Shown piece by piece: positions 1 through 11,329 of a stretch of DNA of 64,000 nt (position 1 is its first letter; each line of letters starts with the position of its first letter). A program made the translations under genes and the position numbers. The stretch comes from Nymphalis io (Eukaryota; Arthropoda; Insecta; Lepidoptera; Nymphalidae), in the NCBI RefSeq assembly GCF_905147045.1, contig NC_065903.1, forward strand, positions 6,200,001 to 6,264,000. Reading direction: 5' to 3'. The notes beneath the pieces were generated by a model. That model ran no database searches. It worked only from the letters and a program-made list of their open reading frames with translations, and was not told the DNA's origin.

Positions 1-889
1 GAGCTGAGTACACAGTTGCTTTCCATAACAAAGGGTCGTTTAGCGTGAGTCTGTTTCTGTTGTGCCAAAACATTTTTATATTCGCGGTTTAACATATTAT
101 AACATACAAAGGTAGCAAGGTGTTATTGCGAATATCTAACGATAAGTGTTCATAATTTAGTTAATCTAATTACAAGATTTTATCACTGTTTGTACTCAGT
201 CATTCGTTTATATTTTTTCCAGTTATAATTATATTATTTACATCAAAAATCTAATTTCTGGTTTTAAATGAAAAACAATCATTCATATGTTATATACATA
301 TAAAAATAAATAAGAAACATTTTAAGCTCAAAACATGTGCATAAAATTTATATGAATTTGTTTTTAATTCCTATCAAATTTACTCTCGAAGGAAAAAATA
401 TTCGTTTCCTAACGTTATTCCCATCGGTAAGCACCTGCGAACTAAAATCGAGCAACGACTCGAAACTTGTTGCAGACTTTAAAATTTTAAAACGAGCCCT
501 GTTTTTTTAATGAATATTATCGATATAGAATATTGATTTTATAAGCTAATACTTTTAATTTCAATAAAGCGTTTTGAGTCTTTATATAATTATCTATGTT
601 TATCTATTTTATTTATGAGTTCATTCGTCCTGACTATCAGTTAATGTATATGAAATTAATAAAATAGTCTTTATTGTTTCTTACGAATTACGATAGAAAT
701 ATATACAGACTTTATAATAGAAACTATATATAATAATGTTTACTTATAATCCTTACTGATTTTCTTTACAGTTACATAAGCAAATAAACCCATTTTCCCT
801 AAAATTTTTCCTGTAAAAAGTTATCCAAATTCTGATAAAAATGGAAATTAATTGGAACATGGTCTATCGAGTATCCCCGAGAACTGGTC
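1..889. other. AT-rich stretch, no gene seen
   Basis: No long open frame, repeat family or RNA gene was recognised. The sequence is strongly AT-rich with many short A and T runs, as expected of intergenic or intronic insect DNA. Confidence 0.6.
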
Positions 890-1321
890 GGTATAGCGAT
901 GGTCGGTGCAGATCACACAACTACGCTTGTTCCGAAGCGAGCTTTGGTCTTATGCTTAAGCTTCATTGGGGTCATTATTTTGAGTCAATTATTATACAGG
1001 CGATGCATTGATGCATCGGGAGAGAATTTAAAGAAAACTTAAGAGCTTACCGAGCTCGGATGAACATCGCCGTCGGAAAGATTACGAGCTGGGCCTGGCT
1101 ACATATAACGGAGGCAATGTGGTTCCATTAGCTACCGAGGAACAGACGATAGACAAGGCAGCGGGTGCAATTGCGCAATCTTTATGTTGTTGTCGAGCGA
1201 TCGATGACCTTTTACGGGACGTCCGTGTGGTCCCGCAGCCTGGTGTCCGCCGCTGTAGAACTTAAATTCAAAGTCCGCAACGAGTGGCCATGCGCGATTT
1301 TGTTGTTGTTGTTCAGTAAGT
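890..1321 (+). other. GC-richer block ending in a splice-donor match
   Basis: This block is visibly richer in G and C than its flanks and matches none of the repeat families seen elsewhere in the window. It ends with GTAAGT at 1316-1321, a consensus 5' splice site. An open frame runs through its last part from about 1152 past the donor, but its translation was not recognised. It could be an exon, perhaps a 5' exon of a plus-strand gene. It could equally be a conserved non-coding element with a chance donor. No start codon or acceptor settles the question. Confidence 0.25.
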
Positions 1322-1696
1322 TCTTGCGGTACTTACTTTCCGAACTTTTCATCTTTTGAATTTGACGTAAATGCACCAGTATGTCTTTCAATTTAAGGTT
1401 ATCGACTTTCGTCTCCAGCTGGCCATGAGGCTCATAATGACATCAAATCAGAGGAAAATTGAACCATGAGATAACATAAACAGAGATACATAATAGAAAC
1501 GAGAGAAAACATTAGAGAACAAATGATGTTTTAAAAGAATCGTTATAAATAATAATTTGAATATTAACATTAGCTAGCATTCAATGTATTTGACATATAT
1601 AATTGTAAAATTTAAATTTAATGCGAATGAAACCGCAAAGACGCGGTACACCTAGTTATGTATTATACACGATTCTAAGATATACATACATAAAAC
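1322..1696. other. AT-rich stretch, no gene seen
   Basis: Sequence between the GC-richer block and SINE-B. Nothing recognisable was found. Confidence 0.6.
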
Positions 1697-2052
1697 GTCG
1701 TCCTGACCGATTTCGGTCACGGCAGCCAATCCTAAGAGAGATTATATTATTATATATACTGCAAAAGTGTGTGTGCGCAAATACAGATGAACTTTCTATT
1801 CGGTTATTCTTATAATCCGATGAGACGTAAATCCGATAGCACAACCAACGAGTCCAACGACTGGAACGGCAGGACCGATGGGTTTACGTGCATTCCGAGG
1901 CACGGGAGTGTCTACACTTCCAACTTCCAGACTCCGGCTGTTACTAAAACCCAGTTACTTTTTTTTAATTCCATATGCGTTTTGAAACCAGGACCTCAGA
2001 ACCAGGAGGATGTGTGTCTTATTATATAGTAACTAGAACAACGAGGCTGTCA
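1697..2052 (-). repeat. SINE-B copy, minus orientation
   Basis: The copy matches the SINE-B copies at 12.4, 32.9 and 34.1 kb. Shared landmarks, read on the plus strand, are GACCGATTTCGGTCACGG near its left edge, the GTGTGTGCGCAAA segment, TCCGAGGCACGGGAGTGT, and the region before the tRNA-like head. The head at the right end (about 1985-2050) is decayed, although GAACCAGGAC still recalls the B-box neighbourhood. It is more diverged than the 34.1 kb copy, so probably an older insertion. Confidence 0.82.
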
Positions 2053-2494
2053 GTATAATACATTCATATATATTACATATAAAAAAGAAAAAAAATTAAC
2101 CAAGAAATTATTAATATATTTTGTAACGAATAAAAGAACAACATTTATTTCATCGACTTGATTCGAATGTGTCCACGCACTAATAAGCGATAAATAACAA
2201 GATAATGTTATCGGTTTTTGTAAACTGGCTGTTATTGCCAACTGTGCCTGGAATACGATAATAGCGTACAATAACGTTGCTCCTAGCTCTGATTAGGTGC
2301 GTGGGTGTAGAAAATGGGGATGATGATGGGGAAAACGAAAATGGGGGTGATGATATATACATTTTACCCTTTTTTAGTAAGCAATAAGGAGATATTTTGT
2401 ATTTGTAAGCGAACCTGCCATAGTTTTGCGAGGAGATCGAATGTTTCTTTGATTATTGCGGTCACGTAATATGCTCAAACAATTATAATAATAT
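2053..2494. other. AT-rich stretch, no gene seen
   Basis: No gene recognised. It contains a G-rich run of GATGATG-type repeats near 2315-2355. Confidence 0.55.
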
Positions 2495-2560
2495 TTAAAA
2501 ATATATTTTTTTTTAGTGTATTGCTTGACCTGATGGTAAGTAATGATGCAGTCTAACGGG
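2495..2560 (-). repeat. Fragment of a repeat carrying the shared 3' motif
   Basis: A T-run is followed by GACCTGATGGTAAGT and ATGCAGTCTAAC. The piece ACCTGATGGTAAGT (2528-2541) is the reverse complement of the core of the 3' stem-loop found in LINE-beta and SINE-A. The rest does not match SINE-A, so this looks like a third family using the same 3' module. It is short and diverged. Confidence 0.5.
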
Positions 2561-2689
2561 AAACGCTGAAAATACCCTGATTGTAATGCTTTTATTTATT
2601 AATGTATCTATAATTTAATTTAACTTGTCAAACAATAATTATTTACATTTTTGTTATATTATGTGTAAGTTAAAAAAAATGTTTTTATA

Positions 2690-2935
2690 ATTTATCTTCT
2701 TCTTAATAAATAAAAATGCTTTTTTATGTTTGTTCTCTATGCATTTCTAAACTATTCAACCGATTGCGATGAAACTCCGGTGGGGTGTTCTGCTTACACC
2801 AGCGAAGATCATGCCCTAAAATAGCAAGAATTTTTCTTTGTACGTTTGTCTTTCGATATAAACGTATCTCTGCCCTTACTCTGCCCGTGATAAGCCGGGA
2901 TGGGTTGCTAATAAGCTATAAATATTTGAACAAAG
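2690..2935. repeat. Degenerate dispersed repeat
   Basis: The stretch with AACTATTCAACCGATTGCGA followed by a GC-richer tract resembles a very common class of lepidopteran dispersed repeats with an ACCGATT..GAAA core. A related core is seen near 11.4 kb. Class (Helitron-like, SINE or other) cannot be decided here. Confidence 0.35.
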
Positions 2936-3385
2936 TTTTTATACAATTAATGAACTAGATATTCATTAAAATAAGACTTGTTATAGTTCAAATTCTCAAT
3001 ATGTAGTAGGGTAATGGTATGCAGTAGATTCTAAGGCATAGTTCGAATAAATAACCTCTCAACATGACAACCTTCAATGAGCCCAAGATAGCGGCTAAAT
3101 GTAGCAGAAACTTCTATCATCCATTCCGTTTGTATGACGTAAGGATGTATAAGTTTCCAACTTATATAAAGCGACACTGTTCGTACAACTTTATGCTTAA
3201 ATTGTTGAAAGTCTAGGCAAAGGACTTCAATAATTTATTTATATCGTTTTTACATTTTTTAAGTTTTGTTATTGTGTTTAACGACACTTTTTAGTTTTAT
3301 TCATGAGATATTTAGAAAACGTTTCTTTTATAATATAATGTATGGAATCAAAATGTTGCTGTGATATTTGAGATATTTATCTGCG

Positions 3386-3605
3386 CTCCATAGACATTGA
3401 CGATGTAAGAAATATCAACCATTCTTTACATCGCTAACAGCGCTACCAACCTTGGGAACTAAGATGTTATGTCCACAAGGGACCTGGCTCACTCAGCCTT
3501 CAAACCGGAACACAACTACTAAATATTGCTGTTTGGCGGTAGAATATCTGATGAGTTGGTGGTACCTAACAAGACGGGCTTGCGCAAAGCCCTAGCACCA
3601 AGTAA
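3386..3605 (-). repeat. SINE-A copy, minus orientation
   Basis: The reverse complement aligns along most of the SINE-A length: GGTGGTAC, CATCAGATATTCTACCGCC, TGTTGTGTTCCGGTTTGAAG, GGTTGGTAGCGC, and the segment before the 3' end. It lacks the terminal CCACTTACCATCAGGTGG stem-loop, so the 3' end is truncated or lost. Several substitutions and a short deletion mark it as older than the 16.8 and 26.3 kb copies. Confidence 0.87.
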
Positions 3606-3885
3606 AAGTTTTATTTTTATTTTAAAGTTTTAATATTTTTATTTAAAATTTATTATATTTATAGTAGTTTCTTACTTGTTTTTAAAACTTTAAAAATACT
3701 GTTTATAAATACAAATTATAATAGTCGAGACTTAACAATAAGAAAGATACATATGTACTGTTTGTAACTTTTGAAAAATTCTTTTAGACCAACAGTTCTC
3801 TTATGCATAGTTATAGTATGTAAATAGTTTTGCAACTAAATTTTGCGCAAGAAATAAAACTATCAATTATGTCCGACTATGTTTA

Positions 3886-4030
3886 GACTAGCTGCCCGTC
3901 CCGACTTCGTACGAATAAGACTCATACAAAGTTTCCCCCATACGTCCTCCCCTTAAAGTTGAAATTTCCATAAATTATTTCCTTCCTTAGCGAACGCTTA
4001 CATTTTTTAATATAAACCTACGTCCCAAGC
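3886..4030 (+). repeat. Dispersed lepidopteran repeat, 5' part
   Basis: It starts with ACTAGCTGCCCGTCCCGACT and TTCGTACG, which resembles the AGCTG..CCC..CTTCGT start of a common lepidopteran dispersed repeat. A similar start is seen in reverse near 12.07 kb. The right edge is unclear because similarity fades into AT-rich sequence. Superfamily is not determined. Confidence 0.42.
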
Positions 4031-4323
4031 TAGAATAGTAAGTATAGTCAGCCAAAATAAACAATTTTATAAGTATAGAAAAATAACATCTCATTTTCGT
4101 CATACTGAATACTCGGAAAGAGATAATTGTATAATTGGGTATGTAGTTTTCACTATATAAAAGCAAATCTATTCTATTATAAATTATTTATGTTGTATAG
4201 TAACTGTACATCTAAATGCGAAAGAGAGTTTGTTTGTTACACTTTCATGTCTAAAGAACTCAACTGATCATCATGAAAATATTATATTTAATATATAATA
4301 TTACTTTCTTTTTTTATACAAAT

Positions 4324-4772
4324 TATTGCACGGATATATTGATGCACCTGATCTACTTGCTAAAATTAGTTTCTACATTCCGCGTCAAGGTAGCCGTTTA
4401 CAAAATCGTAAAATATTTAGCCTACCTGATGTCAAATCAAATCTTGGTCAACATTCGCCAATTTACCGTATTTGCTCGCTTGCGAATTGTAGTCGTCAAC
4501 ACCTAGATGTCTTTAGTGAATCTGTTGGTTCTCTTAAGAATAAACTTAAAACAAAATCACATTAGTTTATGTAATAATTAAATAATTAACTAGTTAGTAA
4601 TTGCACAAGTACTGTTCTTGTTAAATATGTTTTTTTTTAAAGCATGCTAGGTTTACATCCAGAAGACTGCAACTTATTAACACTCTGTTTAGCGTAGATT
4701 TTATTTTGTATGCACTAGTTGTAAGTCAGTTTTGTAAACTTAATAAATAAAAAAAAAAAAAAAAAAAAAAAA
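4324..4772 (+). mobile_element. 5'-truncated LINE, C-terminal codons plus 3' UTR and poly(A)
   Basis: An open frame from 4326 to 4565 encodes about 79 residues including LHGYIDAPDLLAKISFY, RQGSRLQNRKIFSLPDV and SPIYRICSLANC. This is the pattern of the extreme C-terminus of Jockey/CR1-type non-LTR retrotransposon ORF2 proteins, after the reverse transcriptase domain. A roughly 180-nt 3' UTR follows, then AATAAA and a run of about 24 A. It is therefore the 3' tail of a LINE cDNA that stopped early. Everything upstream, including the catalytic domain, is missing. The frame is open and the A-tail long, which suggests a fairly young insertion. Clade is assigned from recalled family resemblance only. 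Confidence 0.75.
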
Positions 4773-5095
4773 TGCATTGAGGGGTCCGGAAACACACATA
4801 GTGTACCAGCTAACACACGCCATCCTTACATAGTCAACCGATTAATAAAAGGAAACACGTAGATTGGTAAGCGGGCCGCATCTGGTGGGATTATTGCTTG
4901 ACAGATCCTGCTTAATTAACTTGTAACATACTCGTAACCCTCCGACAGCCCACTTGTCATCCCTAATCTTTTCGATACACGCGTAATAAGGCGTCTTCGA
5001 GACAAATAATGACATATTAATTAATACACAATGGCGTCATTTAAATTGGTTTTGCGTTGACTACGTATATCAAAATTTTAGTATACTTATCATAT
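4773..5095. other. No gene; block sharing a motif with 26.1 kb
   Basis: No gene recognised. GGAAACACGTAGATTGGT (about 4850-4868) followed by GCGGGC..GGGATTATTG recurs in similar form near 26.08-26.13 kb, so part of this stretch is probably an unclassified repeat. Confidence 0.45.
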
Positions 5096-5175
5096 ACCTC
5101 CGTAACAGCCTGTGAATGTCCCACTGCTGGGCTAAAGGCCTCCTCTCCTCTTTTTGAGGAGAAGGTTCATAATAA
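5096..5175 (-). repeat. SINE-C 3' tail fragment
   Basis: The reverse complement carries GAGGAGGCCTTTAGCCCAGC, AGTGGGACATTCACAGGCTG and TTAC, matching the 3' end of the SINE-C copies at 47.7 and 61.0 kb. Only the tail is present, as expected for a strongly 5'-truncated insertion. Confidence 0.75.
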
Positions 5176-6289
5176 TAATCATATACCTATTCACTAATAA
5201 TAGAGTAATACAGATATATTAAAAACTAACTGTGCCCAAGGTTTCATCCGCACATTACTGAAAGAAATCACTAAGAGCAGATTTATAATATTTCAATTTT
5301 ATTTATGTGGGATATTAGTATTTATTGGTTTTTGCCGCACCCGGATCTAGATAAGGCTACATACAATTGGCCATGAGAAAAACATCATTTCCTTAAATCT
5401 TTTCCCACATACTTGAATGTCTTTCACTGTGTTGTTTATTTATTGTGACTGCAAACGATACCTTCAAAGGAAATTGTGTCTCTTTAAAACTCGTAAATCT
5501 GTTTTTTTTTTTTTAAATAAGTACTTATTATCAATTAACCGACTAACTGGTTCATTTTTCGCCCAGAAAATCAGAATTGCAATTCAAAGGGGAAATGCTG
5601 CTAGCATTCTTGCCACCATTTGTACAGTAACTTTTTTTTTATTTGTATATATTTAAGGATTTACTTCAATTGTCAAACTAACCTTCTAAGTATAAATTTA
5701 ACAAAACCATGAAAAATATATATGCAACCAAACAAAATAACTACCTAACCTATAAACTTTAACTTACAAAGTTATATACAAACCGAAAACAAATACTTAT
5801 GAATGTATGAGAATCTTCAAACAACCTACTCGACTACCTGTTGAAATATGTCAAAACTATAAAAAGTATTAAAAACTGTCTATGGTCTCAGCTCGATATC
5901 TTTCATAAGAATTAATGCCATGTTTATAAAGACTGCAATAAATGCATTATTTTAGAACAAATTTGATCACCATACAAAAGGAAATAGTGAGTCAACCTTA
6001 AAAGAAAGACATAAATCTACGCGTGGGCGCGTTAACCGATAATGCCAACATAAGCAGAACCCTATTTTTTATGATTGATCATATAGATCTGAGATCAACT
6101 TATTTTGGAAGTACCTAAATCTCTGAAACTGACCATTTTTTAACTTTGTTTTGTTGCTATAAACTTTCTATCATCATCTTTTTACAGTATATCATTTATA
6201 GGTAGCTAAAATGTTCGCTACTTCAACTGAACAGTTATTTTATAGCATTCTAATCGAATAAATGTTCGACATGACCCTTTAAATTGACA
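5176..6289. other. AT-rich stretch, no gene seen
   Basis: No supported gene. Short frames of up to about 80 codons have no recognisable domain. Confidence 0.55.
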
Positions 6290-6455
6290 TAACTTTATTA
6301 TTTATAAGCCGATTGAAATAAAACAAACACTAAATTTTAAGTAAAGCTAGCTATAATCGTGCTACTTTAGAGAAAATCGCACACAAATCCGTTAAGCCAT
6401 TTTTAAGATTAGCGTGTACAAAGGCACAGACAAACAGACAAAAATTCTAACATTC
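6290..6455. repeat. Possible dispersed repeat
   Basis: The right part, AAATCCGTTAAGCC followed by GATTAGCGTGTACAAA and repeated ACAGAC, resembles a frequent lepidopteran interspersed repeat tail. No second copy in the window confirms it. Confidence 0.3.
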
Positions 6456-7052
6456 ATTGTTTTGGGTTCTATTGTGGATAAAGACCCCCGATAATAGTTT
6501 TACTCAAATATATTATGTACAGACAGCGATCAGTTACATTTTTATTATATGTATAGATAACAGAGCAGAAAGGAAGCTGCAAAAATCTGATTATTATTTA
6601 TTTGCAATTTATTTAAAAAGTATTAACAATAAGTTAATTCTTGCCTGCATTTTATTCCATCAATGTTTCTACAGCGGATGCTCTTTATAATGTCAATACA
6701 GTACGGAACAGGTAACTGGGTAACAAATATTTTTAAAGCGAGCGTATTTTATTTTGATAGTGGGCGAGGGCAGTATCAATCAATATTTTATATGCATAAG
6801 CGCAACAGATACATAAGCATCGAAATTATATTTTATGTTGGAATCTATTTGAGTAAAGTTATTATTATTGGTTGAACGACTAGTTGTTCATACAGACGTG
6901 AAATTAATTATTAATTAAAATAGCAGAGGCATACAGTTCAGTTCCAGAGAATATTTGCATAAAATTATCTAATATTTATTAACATAAGTATTTCCTTTTC
7001 AATTAGATGCCTTTTAAGTTATAAAAATGAACGAGCTCCGGATCATATGTAT
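6456..7052. other. AT-rich stretch, no gene seen
   Basis: Unique-looking AT-rich sequence ending at the T-run that is the A-tail of LINE-alpha. Confidence 0.55.
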
Positions 7053-8320
7053 GGCAATTTTTTTTTTTATTATTATTAATAGGCCAACGTTTGACCGTTG
7101 ACTTGCCTGATGTTAAGCATCGACACGGTCTTAGATGTAGCACGCTTGCCTATAGGAAACCTGTTTACTCTGGATTTGAAGACACCAACATTGTACCTAT
7201 CGGGAAATACGGACTCAGGCAAAGCATTCCAAAGTTTCGGAGTGCGAATGATGAATGTAGACTCAAAGCGCTTCGTACGTAGGCGGTGAATTTCCACTGT
7301 GTACCTATGGCGCTTTGGTCGCGTTTGCCTGGCCGTTCGATAGTAAAAAGGTGCCGGAGGAATCAGTTCATGTAATTCCTGAGCACATTCTCCGAAATGT
7401 ATCCGATAGAAGACTGAGAGTGATGCAACCACACGTCGATGTTCCAGACTTTGGAGCCTAGACTCGACCAATGCGTCGTCTCCTATCAACCTTCTGGCAC
7501 GCCTCTCAATCAACTCTAGAGCCAAAGGTGGTTCTTGGCAGAGCCATCCCAAAGGTGAGAGCAGTACTCCATACATGACCTCACTTGTGCTTTATATAAG
7601 TTGAGCAGTTGTTCTGGAGTAAAGTAACGTCTCACTTTGGAGAGGATACCAAGTTTTCGAGCGGCTATTTGGGCTTTGGACTCGATAAAAGAGCCGAAAT
7701 TTAGAGTCGACGTGAGAGTAATGCCAAGAAGGTCAAGACGGTTAGTTATAGGTACATACAGATACATTTCGGAAAGAGGGAGGTAGCTGGAGTTCCCTCT
7801 TTTGGCGGAAAACAAACACGCCTGCGTCTTAGATGCATTGAACTTGGATTTGGATTAAGGTAGTGTCCGATTGGGGCGACCCAATCGGACACTACCTTAA
7901 GGGTCACGCTCAGGCGCTCTACCATGGCCTCTCTCTGAGCCTGGATTTGGGCCTCACTAGCTCGCGCGTTGGACTTGTAGCTCTTGACAACTGTGCAATC
8001 ATCTGCGTACCCATGGATACCGGGCATCAGCAGATTATTAATGTGCAGCAGAAATAGCGTCGCCGAGAGCACTGACCCCTGGGGAACACCGGCATTTATA
8101 GCCATTTGATCCGACGAGTGGCCATCAACCACTACTCGTAACGATCGATTCCTCAGGAAGTCTGAAATCCACGCACACAGGCTAGCAGGCAGGCCATATG
8201 CAGGAAGCTTGCTGATAAGGCCATCATGCCAAACCCTATCAAAGGCCTTCGAGATATCCAAAGAAACAGCAAGTGCCTCCCCGTGTTTCTCGATGGCCTC
8301 AATGGCCTCACTGAATTTTA
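7053..8320 (-). mobile_element. LINE-alpha: non-LTR reverse transcriptase pseudogene
   Basis: A non-LTR (LINE) reverse transcriptase, which would copy its own RNA at a nicked target. On the minus strand the first frame holds block A LDISKAFDRVWH (around 8260-8225), block B NAGVPQGSVLS and block C HGYADD (YADD at 8009-7998). The catalytic aspartates are thus present. The thumb and C-terminal part continue in two other frames: LGITLTSTLNFGS and VRSCMEYCSHLWDGSAK (7815-7516), then ERRARRLIGDDAL to the end (7576-7076). At least two frameshifts therefore break it. One coincides with a 21-bp inverted duplication at 7855-7900. Endonuclease and ORF1 are absent (5' truncation). The 3' end is an A-tail seen as a T-run at 7053-7064. 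The clade looks CR1/Jockey-like (perhaps Daphne-type). A sister copy lies at 37.2-37.9 kb. Confidence 0.93.
7855..7900. repeat. Perfect 21-bp inverted repeat, 4-nt loop GCGA
   Basis: Arms 7855-7875 and 7880-7900 are exact reverse complements around the spacer GCGA. It lies inside LINE-alpha where the sense strand should run from SDWG into NASKTQACLF. The second arm is the normal coding sequence; the first arm looks like a copied-back duplicate that shifts the frame. Confidence 0.97.
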
Positions 8321-8548
8321 GATAATGCAACGATAAATTAAGAATTTTATTGTCCATCGAGGTTTTTATTTAAGTTAGAAGTTCTGTTGAGGTTAAATTT
8401 TCATCATGACAGTAGCCGTAGTAAATATAGAGCTAGAATAAAGCCTGTTTGCATTTACAAAATATTGTGTGCATATCTACCATTTGTTTGCGTTTAAGAT
8501 ATTCGAGTTTCAAATGAGGTAAAATGTTTCAGTAAGTAAAAAATGGGT

Positions 8549-8846
8549 ATATAAGTTTTTTTTTATATTTGCCGGGAAGGCAAATGACTACTCCACCTGA
8601 TGGTAAGTGGTAGGAGAGTCCAAACGTGACGACGGCCAGTACAGTCGGGAAGAATGTTCTGCACTAGCCGCCCCCGCCTTGCAGGCCCGCAAGATGACTA
8701 TTCACGCCTCGTTTGAAGAAACCCGGGTAAGAGGAGGGGAACACGTGAGCTGGTAAAGAATTCCATCTTTTGCAAGTGCGACAAAGAAAAGAGCCAAATT
8801 TCTTTGTGCGCGATGGTATTGATGTCACAGTTAGGCGGTGTCATCG
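8549..8846 (-). mobile_element. LINE-beta 3' end, minus orientation
   Basis: The reverse complement aligns with the last part of the LINE-beta copy at 62.5-63.6 kb: the end of ORF2 (GATGTCACAGTTAGGCGGTG on the plus strand is the complement of the 63.28 kb segment), the stop region, the 3' UTR and an A-tail (T-run 8550-8559). The 3' UTR carries CCACTTACCATCAGGTGG (reverse complement at 8593-8610) and a second hairpin, ATTTGCC..GGCAAAT (8567-8585). Reading frames in the ORF2 remnant are broken. The 5' truncation point at about 8846 is followed at once by the palindrome 8848-8896. Confidence 0.92.
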
Positions 8847-8847
8847 A

Positions 8848-8896
8848 TTTTGATAATATGCATTTAAATATAATATTTAAATGCATATTATCAAAA
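8848..8896. repeat. Perfect 24-bp inverted repeat, 1-nt spacer
   Basis: Arms 8848-8871 and 8873-8896 are exact reverse complements around a single A at 8872. The palindrome is AT-rich, includes ATGCAT in each arm, and abuts the 5' truncation point of the LINE-beta fragment. Confidence 0.97.
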
Positions 8897-9043
8897 TTAT
8901 GTTGATTATTATAGATTTAGGCATATTTCTATATTTAATAAATCATATTACAAATACTACTAACATACTTCTGCAATTAAAGTGCTAATATCTATTATAC
9001 AATGGACATCATTCGTAAAATATTATCCTTAAATTTAATTTAA

Positions 9044-9300
9044 CCATCATCATCATCACTTTTTCATCCACTGCTGGACATAGGCCTCTCCAGTGGTACG
9101 CCACTGAGCTCGAACTTCAGCTCTCAACCTCCATCCGCTGCCAACCACTTTACGTATATCGTCACTCCACATAGCTGGAGGGCGTCCCACTCAACGCTTG
9201 CCAAGGCGTGGTATCCAATCCAAAATACGTCTACACTAATAGTTGTCGGTTCTTCGATACATGTGACCAGCCCACTGCCACTTCGGCTTACTAATCATTT
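9044..9300 (-). mobile_element. RTE-clade LINE 3' end, minus orientation
   Basis: The reverse complement translates with few interruptions into the C-terminal tail of RTE-type ORF2 proteins: KWQWAGHMYRR, LDWIPRLGKR, VGRPPAMWSDDIRKVVG, WRLRAEVRAQW and TGEAYVQQWM. It ends in a short (GATGAT)n tail, the CATCATCATC run near 9044. The catalytic domain is missing and one in-frame stop is visible, so it is a dead 5'-truncated copy. The 24.7 kb copy is the same 3' end, and the fragment at 29.15 kb is the RT domain of the same clade. Confidence 0.88.
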
Positions 9301-11329
9301 GTGTCAACAAATAAAAAATTCGTATGTTCGAAATCTCATATTGCTCAATTTACAGTGAAACAAACAAAACAAAAATCATTATTCGACTAAAAGGCATTCC
9401 TTTATAATTTAGCAAATAATGGCGTATTTGCCATATATATATGAAATAATAATAAGAGGGTAACTTTAAATTTATGTGATAACTTTTACCCTTAACAAAG
9501 AACACCAGGACAGGAAGAAGTCACTTGCGTAATGGGCTAATTTATATGTTGAGTGAAACAGAGCGTCACTGGTAAGACACATCGTAACATCACGCCACGG
9601 TCACGATTTTGTCTCGTCATGAACTGGGGAGCTTTCCTTGTAATTTACGACCCGGGGTTGGTGTCATTGATGCCCGGAAATTATTCTTTTCGCGTTGCTC
9701 AGTTCACTTTAATATCGAGAGAAATCCTATTTATTCGCCATTTTATTTTACACCAGAGAAACGCCCATCGCTTTGTCTGCATACACCTTTTGTTTTTTGC
9801 ACTTCGTATAATGGCGTGAGATTTTTAAATGTGCATTTGTATTTTGTTGCCTTGAAAAGATAAAAACGATTAGTATTTCTACACCGGGCTTGTCTTGTTA
9901 TTTCTATTATAATAATGACAAATGATTGCACGTTTCTTTATTAGCCACGACCCAGTAAAATTAATTTTAATTTAAATTTCCTATCTTAAGTTCATTTGTA
10001 TTTAAAATTTATTTTAGTAATACTGAGAAAAAAAAATCAAAACTGCTCTGAGTGCGACATAGTCTGCTCAAACTATTAGCTCTCTATTTGATACACTTAA
10101 GAGATTAGAGACTAAATGCAAACAGACGGTTTCATTACGTTCTCGTACGTGAAGATTAAAAATATATATATAAACACAACAATATGTATATTTTATAGAT
10201 TATTGATTCATTTTGTGCCCTTATTTTATATTATATTTTATTTAAACCTAAGTCGTCCTTATATATAATATAAATTAGATTAAGATTTATTTAGCTTAAA
10301 CGAGCCCTGCTGCGAATGTCGATCGATGAGCGATGTTTTATGTAATGTATGATAATTAGGTCATATTAAGGATCTGCTTGGTATAACAGAAAAAATTGCT
10401 GTTTTCGGTTTCTGCTGCTAATAAACACTAAAATAGTATAATAGTAACTGGTTAATACATGTTATGGTAAACGCGTAATCCATTGAATTATTCTTATAAG
10501 TTTATTTGATATGATAAAGCTGTGTTAAACACCTGCGTTTAATAAGTTTTTTGGAATTTCCCATATTTTATTACTTAAACACGTCATAAAATTCATATTT
10601 TGTGCGGCTCAGGATACAAGTACCAATAGTCGAAATCACTCTTCGATACTCCAGTAATATGGACACAGCGTTTTAATAAAATAATGTCTGCAAATTATTA
10701 ATTATTACTAACTACTCATCTTTATCCGTTTACTAGGCCAAAAAATATTTCCACGCAAATAACCCTAATAAATTTCTTTATCCATTGCTATAGTGGAGTA
10801 TGAAAGAAGGACAAACCAGCAACCGCATTTTTTTAACGATATAATAATATATAATGCAAATATTATCGTATGTTCTTGACAGTGATATGCCCATTATGCG
10901 GACATCACGTTATGTAAGAACCTAATTCGTAAAACTTTTGTTATTTGAGAAACTCGAGAGACTCACTAATCTAGCTATACGAGTACATAAAACGACAACA
11001 AGTAACATATTCTCCTGCCATTGCAATTTTATCTGTGCTCTGAGTTTCCATAACTTTTATTAGCTTAACTTGTCAAAGTTAGTCATTCGTCATGCAGAAC
11101 TGTTTGATCAGTTTGGATTTATGCTTCTCGAGGGCATAGCAATTTTAAATTAGTTCTCAACAACTATCGGAAACGTACAATGGTGAATAAAATACTAGTT
11201 GTGTAGGTAAATTGTAACGCGTACCGCATACGTGCCTTAACACGTACAATTTTTTAATATTCCTTCGGAGAGCAAAGGTCACGGCTCATTCTATTAATAA
11301 ATAAAATTCCGAGCTTCGTTTGCTAAATT
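9301..11329. other. AT-rich stretch, no gene seen
   Basis: No supported gene. The section 9510-9800 is somewhat GC-richer and holds overlapping frames of 84-88 codons without recognisable domains. The rest is AT-rich and unique within the window. Confidence 0.55.

Noticed and set aside
7091..7289. Plus-strand open frames over LINE-alpha
   Set aside because: Antisense shadows of the reverse transcriptase coding strand; likewise the plus-strand frames at 37407, 51341 and 51360 and the minus-strand frames at 62540 and 62900.
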